Below are positions 42,972 through 50,541 of a stretch of 64,000 nucleotides of DNA, one piece after another. The DNA is from Sphingomonas sp. MA1305 (GTDB lineage Bacteria; Pseudomonadota; Alphaproteobacteria; Sphingomonadales; Sphingomonadaceae), in contig NZ_RCVT01000008.1 in NCBI RefSeq assembly GCF_016107325.1, positions 28,499 through 92,498 of the forward strand, in the 5' to 3' direction. Position numbers and translations under genes: made by a program. Every line of letters starts with the position of its first letter. Within the stretch, counting starts at the first letter, position 1. The notes beneath the pieces are model-generated. The model did not search any database and had not been told where the DNA came from. It worked only from the letters and a program-made list of their open reading frames with translations.

Positions 42972-43826
42972 ATGACCATCGCCGTCACCGGCGCGACCGG
43001 CCAGCTTGGCCGCCTCGTCATTGAAAGCCTGAAGCGCAAGTCGACCGGCGAGCCGATCGTGGCGCTGGTGCGCTCGCCCGAAAAGGCCAGCGACCTGGGT
43101 GTCGAGGCACGCGCGTTCGATTACGCGCAGCCTGAGACGCTCGCTCCGGCACTGGCCGGGATCGACACGTTGCTCTTGATCTCGTCGAGCGAGGTCGGGC
43201 AGCGCGAGGCACAGCACCGCAACGTCATCGAGGCCGCCAAGACGGCGGGCATCAAGCGTATCGTCTACACCAGCCTGCTGCACGCCGACCGATCGCCGAT
43301 CAGCCTGGGCGAGGAGCACCGTGCGACCGAAGCGCTGCTGGCGTCCTCCGGTATCCCGACGACCCTCCTGCGCAATGGCTGGTACACCGAGAACTACACC
43401 GGCTCGATTCCCGCAACCCTGGAGAATGGCGCGCTCGTCGGCAGCGCTGGCGAGGGACGCCTGTCGCTCGCGACCCGCGCCGATTATGCCCAAGCCGCAG
43501 CCATTGTGCTGACCAGCGACGGCCATGAGGGCAAGACCTATGAGCTGGCCGGTGACGACGCGGTGACGCTCGCCGACCTTGCCGCCGAGATCTCGCGCCA
43601 GACCGGTCGCAACATCCCGTACCGCGATCTGCCGCAGGCCGAATACGCTGCGATCCTGAAGCAGGTGGGCCTGCCCGAGGGCTTCGCCGAGGGAGTTGCG
43701 GCATGGGACGTCGATGCCTCGAACGGTGCGCTGTTCGATGACGGCCACCAACTCTCGAAGCTGATCGGACGTCCGACGACACCGCTGGCCGACGCCGTGC
43801 GGGCGCAACTCGCCGTGCAGGGCTGA
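42972..43826 (+). CDS. NmrA-family NAD(P)H:quinone oxidoreductase (QorB-like), 284 aa
   Basis: Atypical SDR: MTIAVTGATGQLGRLVIESL (GxxGxxG), LLLISSSEVGQREAQHRNVI and the family block LLRNGWYTENYTGSIPATLE. E. coli QorB (YtfG) reduces quinones. AGGAG precedes the ATG. Between the dioxygenase and the interrupted SDR gene, all in one direction, it forms a probable LysR-controlled aromatic/quinone operon. Confidence 0.88.
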   Translation: MTIAVTGATGQLGRLVIESLKRKSTGEPIVALVRSPEKASDLGVEARAFDYAQPETLAPALAGIDTLLLISSSEVGQREAQHRNVIEAAKTAGIKRIVYTSLLHADRSPISLGEEHRATEALLASSGIPTTLLRNGWYTENYTGSIPATLENGALVGSAGEGRLSLATRADYAQAAAIVLTSDGHEGKTYELAGDDAVTLADLAAEISRQTGRNIPYRDLPQAEYAAILKQVGLPEGFAEGVAAWDVDASNGALFDDGHQLSKLIGRPTTPLADAVRAQLAVQG

Positions 43827-43873
43827 CGTTACGCAATCCCCAGACCGTTAAAGACCATCCCTGGAGATAGCGC

Positions 43874-43945
43874 ATGAATATCGACCCTTCCGGCAAGACG
43901 ACGCTCGTGACAGGTTCGACGGCCGGAATTGGCGTTGCGATTTGA
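43874..43945 (+). pseudogene. SDR gene start truncated by IS3
   Basis: The frame MNIDPSGKTTLVTGSTAGIG-VAI is the cofactor-binding N-terminus of a short-chain dehydrogenase, with GGAG upstream. After 23 codons it enters the IS left end, whose TGA stops it. The remainder is not found beyond the right IS end. Confidence 0.75.
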
Positions 43946-44020
43946 CGTCCTCCCTGTTTCTTCATCCAATTTGAGTGAGAGTTTTCCGGCCCTTTGAAGC
44001 CTGCGGGCAAGGAGCTGGAC

Positions 44021-44287
44021 ATGAAGAAGACGAGGCACACCGAGGAGCAGATTGCGTTCGCGCTGAAGCAGGCGGAGACGGGTACGTCGGTGGCGGAGGT
44101 CATCCGTCGGATGGGGATCTCGGAGCAGACATTCTATCGCTGGAAGAAGGTGTACGGCGGCCTCGGCGTCGGCGAGCTGCGGCGCCTGAAGCTGCTCGAG
44201 GAGGAGAACCGCAAGCTTGAGCAGCTGGTCGCGGACCTGAGCCTGGACAAGCACATCCTGCAGGATGTCCTGGCAAAAAAGCCCTGA
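44021..44287 (+). CDS. IS3-family transposase OrfA, 88 aa
   Basis: HTH_8-type protein MKKTRHTEEQIAFALKQAET, then SVAEVIRRMGISEQTFYRWK and a leucine zipper LLEEENRKLEQLVADLSLDK. The start at 44021 has GGAG upstream. The end contains A6G (44275-44281), the usual -1 frameshift signal for making OrfAB. Confidence 0.85.
   Translation: MKKTRHTEEQIAFALKQAETGTSVAEVIRRMGISEQTFYRWKKVYGGLGVGELRRLKLLEEENRKLEQLVADLSLDKHILQDVLAKKP
44275..44281 (+). promoter_or_regulatory. Programmed -1 frameshift site AAAAAAG
   Basis: The slippery heptamer lies in the last codons of orfA, and the downstream frame is orfB. This is the standard arrangement for IS3 transposase synthesis. Confidence 0.7.
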
Positions 44288-45120
44288 CGCCTGGACGACG
44301 GCGCGAACTCGTCGCGCACGTCCAGGCGTCTCATGGTGTCAGCGAGCGACGCAGTTGCCTGGCGCTGGGCGTCGACCGGTCGTCGGTGCGCTACGTGTCG
44401 CATCGACCGGACCAGGCGCCGCTGATGCTACGCATCCGTGATCTGGCGGCGACGCGGACGCGGTATGGCTACTTCAGGATCTACATCCTGCTGCGCAGGG
44501 AAGGATGGTTCGTGAACCACAAGCGGGTCTACCGGCTCTACCGGGATGATGGACTGAGCCTTCGGCTCAAGAAACCCAGACGCAACGTCAGCGCTGCCAA
44601 TCGCGATCGGCAACCTGCGGCTGCGGCGGCCAACGAGATGTGGTCGATGGACTTCGTCTCCGACGCGTTGTTCGACGGCCGGCGGTTGCGGGCACTGACG
44701 GTAGTCGACGCGTTCACGCGCGAGGCGCTGGCGATCGACGTCGACCAGGGCATCAGGGGGGAGCAGGTGGTCGAGGTGATGGCGCGGATCTCGTCGATCC
44801 GCGGCGCACCCAGGACTATTCGCGTGGACAATGGGCCGGAGTTCATCTCGAAGGCACTCGACCGCTGGGCCTACGAGAACGGCGTCACGCTGGACTTCAG
44901 CCGGCCGAGCAAGCCGACGGACAACGCCTTCGTGGAGTCGTTCAACGGCCGCTTGCGGGACGAGTGCCTGAACACGCACTGGTTCCTGTCGCTGGAGGAC
45001 GCCAGGGCCAAGATCGAGGCCTGGCGTCGCGACTACAACGAGAGCCGTCCTCACACATCGCTTGGCTGGTTGACGCCGGTCGAATATGCTGCTGCCGCGG
45101 CCAAGATCGCGGCCGAATGA
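44278..45120 (+). CDS. IS3-family transposase OrfB (reached by -1 frameshift)
   Basis: In the -1 frame after the slippery run: GRRRELVAHVQASHGVSERR, HTH_21, then the DDE core with D in WSMDFVSDALFDG, D in IRVDNGPEFISK and E in DNAFVESFNGRLRDECLN. The core looks intact and the length is normal. The first internal start codon of this frame is much later, so expression as a fusion with OrfA is expected. Confidence 0.82.
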   Translation, partial: KALTPGRRRELVAHVQASHGVSERRSCLALGVDRSSVRYVSHRPDQAPLMLRIRDLAATRTRYGYFRIYILLRREGWFVNHKRVYRLYRDDGLSLRLKKPRRNVSAANRDRQPAAAAANEMWSMDFVSDALFDGRRLRALTVVDAFTREALAIDVDQGIRGEQVVEVMARISSIRGAPRTIRVDNGPEFISKALDRWAYENGVTLDFSRPSKPTDNAFVESFNGRLRDECLNTHWFLSLEDARAKIEAWRRDYNESRPHTSLGWLTPVEYAAAAAKIAAE

Positions 45121-45258
45121 ACGCCGGAAACTCACCCTCGACCTGGATGAGAAACCGGGGGACCCTCATGTCGCCTTCCCGACAGACCAGCCGATAGAAC
45201 TTAACATGGAGAAGATGCCGGAATATGTATCGCATGTGAACGGTAGGTGGAGGAAGGC

Positions 45259-45426
45259 ATGACCGAAGATGATGTCCTCTATTTCCAACGTCGCGCCGGA
45301 GCCGAACTGGAGTTGGCGCAGCGGGCGACCAAGCCTGAAGTCGTAGCGGCGCACCACCGGCTCGCCGAGGCCTATCTCGATCGTATCGCCTCCGTGGAAC
45401 CGGCGAGGCAGGTGGAACATGCTTGA
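45259..45426 (+). CDS. Small helical protein heading the Crp/kinase operon, 55 aa
   Basis: The ATG at 45259 has GGAGGAAGG directly upstream. The sequence is MTEDDVLYFQRRAGAELELA, then KPEVVAAHHRLAEAYLDRIA, predicted as two charged helices. It shares the Y/F-x-x-R ... E-x3-A ... AAH-x3-A-x-x-Y pattern with 6738-6893 and 46920-47105. Its stop overlaps the crp start by 8 bp. Family unknown to me; its coupling to a stress-type regulator suggests a small modulator (inference). Confidence 0.65.
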   Translation: MTEDDVLYFQRRAGAELELAQRATKPEVVAAHHRLAEAYLDRIASVEPARQVEHA

Positions 45427-46198
45427 CGAGTTTCGGTCCAGCGGGACCCTCTCACACCAGCGTTCGTCTCACCCGACGCTGCTAGGCACGCGGTTCGCCG
45501 CGTCTCCCTTCCTTTCGACGGAGGACCGGCTCGCGCTTGAGAGAGTCGCGCTTCCCGCAAGGTCGGTCGCAGCCGGCAAGGACTTGTTGCGGGAGAGCGA
45601 GCGAGCCGCCCACATCGAGGTTCTGATCGATGGGTGGGCGTGCCGCTACAAAATGACGCGAGACGGCCACCGTCAGATCGTGGCGCTCCTGACCCCCGGC
45701 GAAGCGGCGAACCTGGACGCTCTGCTCTTCACGCGCCTGCATTATGCAGTGCGTACGCTCACCCCGACCAAGGTTCTCACCCTTCCGCGCGACCGCGTCC
45801 TGGCGCTGGCCGAGCAGCACAGCGGCATCGCCAAGACTCTCGGCTGGCTCGCGCTGAATGAGAACGCGATCCTCAGCCAGTGGGCGCTTTGCCTTGGCCG
45901 GCTGTCAGCCCGGCAGCGCTTGGCGCATCTGTTGTGCGAGATGAGCGCGCGGCTCGGCGATCTGGACGATGGGGAGAGCCGCTTCGAGCTGCCGCTGACC
46001 CAGGAGCAGATCGCCGATGTGCTCGGCCTCACTTCTGTCCACGTCAATCGCACGGTCCAGCAGCTGCGCGCCGAAAGCCTGATCGAGACGAAAGGGCGCA
46101 CTGTCATGATCGCCGACATGGACGCGCTTCGTCAGATCGCGGGTTTCGATCCTGCCTATCTACAGGACGGGCGAGCATCCGCCCACCTCGCGCCATGA
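45419..46198 (+). CDS. Crp/Fnr-family transcriptional regulator, 259 aa
   Basis: N-terminal cNMP-like domain (LPARSVAAGKDLLRESERAA, then GHRQIVALLTPGEAANLDAL) and a C-terminal winged HTH (LPLTQEQIADVLGLTSVHVN, then LRAESLIETKGRTVMI). It has no Fnr cysteine cluster. This type is common in sphingomonads next to small ORFs and HWE kinases. It overlaps both neighbours by a few bases, so the four genes are translationally coupled. Confidence 0.87.
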   Translation: MLDEFRSSGTLSHQRSSHPTLLGTRFAASPFLSTEDRLALERVALPARSVAAGKDLLRESERAAHIEVLIDGWACRYKMTRDGHRQIVALLTPGEAANLDALLFTRLHYAVRTLTPTKVLTLPRDRVLALAEQHSGIAKTLGWLALNENAILSQWALCLGRLSARQRLAHLLCEMSARLGDLDDGESRFELPLTQEQIADVLGLTSVHVNRTVQQLRAESLIETKGRTVMIADMDALRQIAGFDPAYLQDGRASAHLAP

Positions 46199-46923
46199 AC
46201 GATTCCGAGATGGCAACGGCCTACGCCAATCCTTCTGCCGATTATCGGGCCCTGTCGCCGGAAGCCGAGCTGCTGCTGCGCGAAACCAATCATCGGTGCA
46301 GCAACGACCTCCAGCTCGTCGTGAGCCTGCTCGCGCTTCAGAGCCGGAAGGCGGCAAGTGACGAGACACGGCAGGCGCTGATCGACACGATGGAGCGGGT
46401 CGCTATCCTCGCGCGTGCCCGAGCGTCGCTCAAGGAAGAACGCCGACCGACGCTGGAGGCGGCATTGCGGCAGGTGTGCGAGGCGTTGCAGAGCCAGGCC
46501 GAGCCGCGCTCCATCTTCCTGTCGCTGGAAACGGCGAGCGCCGTGAGCGGCTTGTCGGCGGTTCAGGTCACGACACTGACGCTGATCGTCAACGAGCTGG
46601 CGACTAACGCCATCAAACACGCCTTCGCACAGGACCGAAGTGGTCGCATCCGCATCGTCGTGCGCCCGCACGACAGCCGAAGTCTGACGATCATCGTCGA
46701 TGATGACGGTCTTCCTTTTCCCGAGATCGCAAGTCGAACGACGGGTGGACTGGGGCTCGGACTTGTACGGCGATTGCTCGAGTCGATCGGCGGGCTCGTC
46801 ATTCTGCCCGCGAACGGATCAAAGTGTTTCGAGATCAGGGTGCCGATGGCGAGCCACTTGGCGTCATCTTGTCGTAGCCTTCGTGTGGAGAGTAGCTGGA
46901 TCAGACTGAAGAGGGCGACGTGA
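46195..46923 (+). CDS. HisKA_2/HWE-type sensor histidine kinase, 242 aa
   Basis: Dimerisation/phosphoacceptor helix LLLRETNHRCSNDLQLVVSL with the phosphorylated H in ETNHRCSN, followed by an HATPase domain: N-box IVNELATNAIKHAFA, D in VDDDGLPF and G-box GGLGLGLVRRLLESIGG. There is no membrane or input domain, so it is a soluble kinase that may be driven by a partner. Such kinases feed the alphaproteobacterial general stress response (PhyR/EcfG). The start at 46195 overlaps crp (ATGA) and the stop overlaps the next small gene (ATGA). Confidence 0.85.
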   Translation: MNDSEMATAYANPSADYRALSPEAELLLRETNHRCSNDLQLVVSLLALQSRKAASDETRQALIDTMERVAILARARASLKEERRPTLEAALRQVCEALQSQAEPRSIFLSLETASAVSGLSAVQVTTLTLIVNELATNAIKHAFAQDRSGRIRIVVRPHDSRSLTIIVDDDGLPFPEIASRTTGGLGLGLVRRLLESIGGLVILPANGSKCFEIRVPMASHLASSCRSLRVESSWIRLKRAT

Positions 46924-47105
46924 CCAACGACAATCTCGAAAATTATGAACGGCGGGCCCGAGAGGAAGCCGAGGCAGCAGACAGTGCGAAATCGGCCGAG
47001 GCGGCATTGGCGCACCGCCTGCTCGCGATCGAATATGAAGCGCACGCGCGCGAATTGCGCAGGCGCACAAAGACCCGTCCGAAGCTGACGATCCGATCAG
47101 CCTGA
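46920..47105 (+). CDS. Small helical protein at the end of the Crp/kinase operon, 61 aa
   Basis: Sequence MTNDNLENYERRAREEAEAA, then ALAHRLLAIEYEAHARELRR and a basic tail. It follows the pattern of 45259-45426 and 6738-6893. It overlaps the kinase stop by 4 bp. Predicted helical hairpin; function unknown. Two such small genes bracketing one regulator-kinase pair is unusual. Confidence 0.65.
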   Translation: MTNDNLENYERRAREEAEAADSAKSAEAALAHRLLAIEYEAHARELRRRTKTRPKLTIRSA

Positions 47106-47135
47106 CGGGCGAGCAGGAGAGAGCCGATACTCTAG

Positions 47136-47435
47136 GGAGACAAGGACGACTATACCGATAAGCAGAAGCGTAAGGCTGAGCACATCGAGGAGAGCTACGA
47201 GGAACGCGGCAGACCCAAGGATGAGGCCGAACGCCTCGCCCGAGCGACGGTCACCAAGGATAGCGGAGGCGGCGACGAGCCGGGATCGGGTCGCGGCAAA
47301 GCCGACATGCATGACTCCTTGAAGACGGGCGGTAAGAAGGGGGGAGAAGCATCCGTGCACCGATCGGCAGCCGATCGCTCCGCGTCCGCCAAGGCGGCAG
47401 CGGCGACCCGCAAGCGCAACGTCGCGGGAAAGTGA
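47136..47435 (+). pseudogene. Plasmid-stabilization-like small protein lacking a start codon
   Basis: The open frame reads DKDDYTDKQKRKAEHIEESY, EERGRPKDEAERLARATVTK, then a Gly/Lys/Ser-rich tail (SGRGKADM, RSASAKAAAATRKRN). It matches a widespread alphaproteobacterial small protein annotated as plasmid stabilization protein. In frame, TAG at 47133 precedes it and no ATG, GTG or TTG occurs before the conserved part, so the normal start has been lost. The only ATG inside (DMHDSL) would remove half of it. Confidence 0.55.
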
Positions 47436-47561
47436 GAGATGGGCGGGATGTGGCCGAGAAGATGGCCACCAGCCCCCAGGTCGTCGACCCAAGGGGCGAG
47501 AACCGGAACGCCTCGGATCGCCATGTTTTCTCACGGAAAGAACATCGCACGGAGAGCGGCA

Positions 47562-48335
47562 ATGACCGACGTTCAACGCGCACGCGATCGCATGATGGAC
47601 GTGCATATCAAGCGGCGTGGCGTTCGGGATCAGCGCGTGCTGGCAGCGATGCGTGCCGTTCTGCGGGAGCGCTTCGTCGAACCGGGCCTCGAGGAGTTCG
47701 CGTATGAAGACGCTCCGCTTCCCATCGCCGAGGAGCAGACCATCTCGCAGCCCTTCATCGTCGCGGCGATGATCGAAGCGGCGGAGGCGCGGCTCGCCAA
47801 TGTTCGATTTGAGCAAGGAGACGCCGAACACCCCGCCTATGCTGCCAGCAGCTTTGATCGTCTGTTCTGCGCGTCCGCCCTTGTGTTGATGTCGGATATC
47901 AACGCGGCCTTGCGCTGTTGGCGTGACCTTCTGAAGCCGGGCGGTACGATCGCGTTCGACACAGCCGCCAAGCCATTCGGCTTTTCGCAACGCGCGTCGG
48001 AAGCGGCGCTTCGTCACGGGGTGCGGCTGTCCTACGGCGAAGTGGCGGATACGCCTGAACGGTGCCGGGACTTGCTGGTTCAGGCAGGATTTGAGGCCGT
48101 CGATATCCGCAAAGCTTTCGCGAATACCAACCCAGTCGCGATCGACGACGTGATCGCCATGTACGACGAGCGCCTGGATCATCCGGCGTGGCGGGGCATC
48201 AAGGAGGCCAGAGCCGAAACGAGGGAGGCGATCAGGGCCGACGTCATTGGCAGCGCGATTGCCGACGCGGTGAGCGGCTATGTTCCCAATGATATGGCTT
48301 TGTTCTTCACAACGGGAAGAAAACAGCCGAGCTAA
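47562..48335 (+). CDS. Chimeric methyltransferase: PCMT N-terminus fused to a UbiE-like C-terminus, 257 aa
   Basis: The ATG at 47562 has GGAG upstream. Residues 1 to about 75 are the N-terminus of protein-L-isoaspartate O-methyltransferase (MTDVQRARDRMMDVHIKRRG, AYEDAPLPIAEEQTISQPFI). From about residue 78 the sequence is the second half of a class I SAM methyltransferase (RFEQGDAEHPAYAASSFDRL, RDLLKPGGTIAFDTAAK). The SAM-binding motif I (ExGxGxG), expected between them in either parent, is absent, so activity is unlikely unless SAM binding is rescued elsewhere. It looks like a deletion joining two methyltransferase genes in frame near nt 47790. Confidence 0.65.
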   Translation: MTDVQRARDRMMDVHIKRRGVRDQRVLAAMRAVLRERFVEPGLEEFAYEDAPLPIAEEQTISQPFIVAAMIEAAEARLANVRFEQGDAEHPAYAASSFDRLFCASALVLMSDINAALRCWRDLLKPGGTIAFDTAAKPFGFSQRASEAALRHGVRLSYGEVADTPERCRDLLVQAGFEAVDIRKAFANTNPVAIDDVIAMYDERLDHPAWRGIKEARAETREAIRADVIGSAIADAVSGYVPNDMALFFTTGRKQPS

Positions 48336-48419
48336 GGTCACTTGGGTTCGCTCGACCCTCGTCGCTCGCTGCGGCAAATAGCGCTATCAGAACGCCGCCA
48401 CTTATCACGAGCGTTTACA

Positions 48420-48457
48420 GGAGACCGGTGAGAGAAGGCCCGAAAACGTACGCTAAG
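48420..48457 (+). repeat. Tn3-family terminal inverted repeat, third copy
   Basis: GGAGACCGGTGAGAGAAGGC to ACGCTAAG matches the repeat at 6401-6438 in all but a few bases. It faces rightward, toward the resolvase gene. No matching right end was found downstream. Confidence 0.75.
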
Positions 48458-48569
48458 CCCGGCGCTTGGCCGTGGTGGTGCACCGCCGTCGAAGTAGATC
48501 ACGTCTCTTGGCTCAGAGGTCATGATATCGGCAAGACCGGCTGGACTGTGCGGACAAGCCCGGCTCGCT

Positions 48570-49223
48570 TCACGAGGTCGGCGCTGCTGGAGCCGTCCTG
48601 GCGCGGTAGAGTGCGGTGACGCGCTTGACATGCGCGATGCTGCATCCGGCAAGCTCCGCCGTCTTCGCGATGCTCATGCCCGCCTCGCGCAGACCTACGA
48701 TGCGGCGGTGGTGAGCGAGGTCGGGCTTGCGGCCGGTGTACCGCCCTGCCCGCTTCGCGATCTCGATCCCCTCGCGCTGCCGCTCGCGCCGAGTCTCATA
48801 GTCGTCCCGTGCCGTCTGCAGCGCGACGCGCAGCAGCATGTCCTGCACTGCTTCAAGCACAATGCGCGCCACGCCAGCGCTGTCGGCTACCAGGTCAGAC
48901 AGGTCCACGATGCCCGGCACCGCGAGGCGCGCGCCCTTGCCCCGGATCGTCGACACCAACAGTTCGGCTTCCGGCAGCGGCAGACGGCTGATGCGGTCGA
49001 TCTTCTCGGCCACTACCACCTCGCCGGGCTGAAGGTCCGCCACCATGCGCAGCAACTCCGGCCGGTCTGGCCGCGCGTTTGACGCCTTTTCCCGGTAGAC
49101 CGCAGCAACGTAGAAGCCTGCCGCCCGCGCGCCGGCCACGATGCTTTCCTGCCGCGTCAGATCCTGCTCGTCCGTGCTCACCCGCAGGTACACCCGCGCC
49201 GCCTTCACCTCGCTGCCTGCCAC
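48570..49223 (-). CDS. tnpR: Tn3-type serine resolvase, 217 aa
   Basis: Catalytic domain with nucleophile S16 in YLRVSTDEQD and conserved R in EKIDRISRLPLPEAE, followed by a short helix-turn-helix (MSIAKTAELAGCSIAHVKRV). It is the size of a Tn3-family resolvase rather than of a large serine integrase. It lies 113 bp inside a Tn3 inverted repeat and points toward it. The partner transposase is missing here (only a scrap at 6486). It could still act on res sites elsewhere, including that of the 2.2-kb element (speculative). Confidence 0.82.
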   Translation of the reverse strand: MAGSEVKAARVYLRVSTDEQDLTRQESIVAGARAAGFYVAAVYREKASNARPDRPELLRMVADLQPGEVVVAEKIDRISRLPLPEAELLVSTIRGKGARLAVPGIVDLSDLVADSAGVARIVLEAVQDMLLRVALQTARDDYETRRERQREGIEIAKRAGRYTGRKPDLAHHRRIVGLREAGMSIAKTAELAGCSIAHVKRVTALYRARTAPAAPTS

Positions 49224-49686
49224 ATGCTCATCACTCCCGCCCGGCGTGCTTGGGTATACCCAGATGAGCTATGGGCCAACTTGAGAGCTGCGGGCTTCGC
49301 GGAGCCGAGAACAGGTCGTGACCTGTTGCTCCTCCGGACCTGAACAGCTCTACCGGCTGTTCAGGTCCGGGCCATGCCGTGCGCCTGGGCTCCGGTCACC
49401 TAAATCACCCGCGTTTTTGGGTGCTTTTGGCCAGCTTAAGGATCGCACTTGCTCACTACCGATGCGCCCGGGAATGAGAAGTGGACGGCTGCTTGGCCGA
49501 ACGCGACAGAGACCGCGCAGGAGGGTTAGCCTTTAATGTGCTCCTGCTGAGAAGAACGCCACTTGATCTTAACCGCGCGATGCGCATATTGACGGCATAC
49601 CCGCTGGCAGGGTTCGCCTTGTCAGTTCAGAAGCCGCCGAGGTCTAGGCCTTCGGCGGCTTCTGCATATCTAGCCGTTGGGGATCC
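49224..49686. other. Gap of about 460 bp upstream of the resolvase
   Basis: It holds the resolvase promoter, the two dyads listed separately, and no recognisable gene. A GC-rich hairpin, GCCGCCGA...TCGGCGGC (49632-49657), stands just before the NYN gene and may be a terminator. Confidence 0.45.
49310..49370. other. Two dyads, candidate res site of tnpR
   Basis: AACAGGT/ACCTGTT at 49310-49327 and a perfect 14-bp inverted repeat CCGGACCTGAACAG/CTGTTCAGGTCCGG at 49334-49370 lie 87-147 bp upstream of the resolvase start, the normal position of res. The second could also act as a terminator. Confidence 0.4.
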
Positions 49687-50321
49687 ATGGCCGTTCAGCG
49701 TACCTATGTCTATGTCGACGGCTTTAACGTGTACTATCGAGCGCTTCGTGGCACTCCGCACAAATGGTTGAACATCGAAGCGCTGGTGCAAGCGCTACTC
49801 GGCCCAGATAATCGGATTGACATGATCCGCTACTTTACAGCGCCGGTCAGCGGAAAGCTGGATCCGGACCAGCCGATCCGACAGGATCGCTATCTTCGAG
49901 CACTGCGGACGCTGCTCAACCTTACAGTTCACTTAGGCAATTTCATCAGCAAACCAAAGGTTCGTCCGCTTGAAACGCCGCTGGCGGACGGCACAACAAA
50001 GTTCGCGTCATCAACACGGTGGAGAAAGGCTCAGACGTCAATTTTGCTACCTATCTCGTCCATGACGCTTGGCAGGATCTGTACGACGTGGCGGTTGTGC
50101 TGACACAGGACACTGATCTTTGTGAGCCGCTGCGCATCGTTCGACGTGAGATTGGCAAGGAGATTGGGCTTGTCTGGCTGGACGGCTCGAGACCTGGAAA
50201 GATGGCGAACGATGCGAGCTTCGTGCGCCATGTCACCCCTGCCCGCTTAGCCGCAGCGCAATTCCCCTCCCAGATGGTCGGTGCAAACGGGAAAGTGATC
50301 AACAAACCTGCGACGTGGTAG
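49687..50321 (+). pseudogene. NYN/PIN-like nuclease with a frameshift
   Basis: NYN domain (LabA/DUF88): the start MAVQRTYVYVDGFNVYYRAL carries the first catalytic D. Near nt 50000 one base appears lost in an A-run: GGCACAACAAAGTTCGC leads out of frame, while the next frame resumes KVRVINTVEKGSDVNFATYL, DVAVVLTQDTDLCEPLRIVR and a normal end. Acidic residues of the PIN-like site fall on both sides of the shift. The full product would be about 211 residues. NYN proteins cleave RNA, and some belong to defence or toxin loci. The lesion may be an error in a homopolymer. Confidence 0.75.
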
Positions 50322-50541
50322 AAGGTCAAGAGCGCTCGAAGAGCAAGATCAGGCGCTTTAGCGACAACACAGATTATGTACAGAATTGGGTGATTAGAGC
50401 CGGCAGCATGCCGTTCCCGTCAAGGGAGCTATGTGGACACAGGTTGCTCCCCTGGCCTCAGTTAGATCGTGAACTCACTAGCTGAGCGTAAGCTCCGTAC
50501 GAGTTGCGTCTTCATCATACCGATCTTTGCCCGTACGACTT

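Larger units (their letters stand above)
43943..45168 (+). mobile_element. Complete IS3-family (IS407-like) element, 1226 bp
   Basis: Left end TGACGTCCTCCCTGTTTC and right end (inverted) TGAGGGTCCCCCGGTTTC are imperfect inverted repeats. It carries orfA and orfB joined by a slippery A6G. It interrupts an SDR gene. No target duplication is seen and the SDR 3' part is gone, so a deletion followed insertion. Confidence 0.85.
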
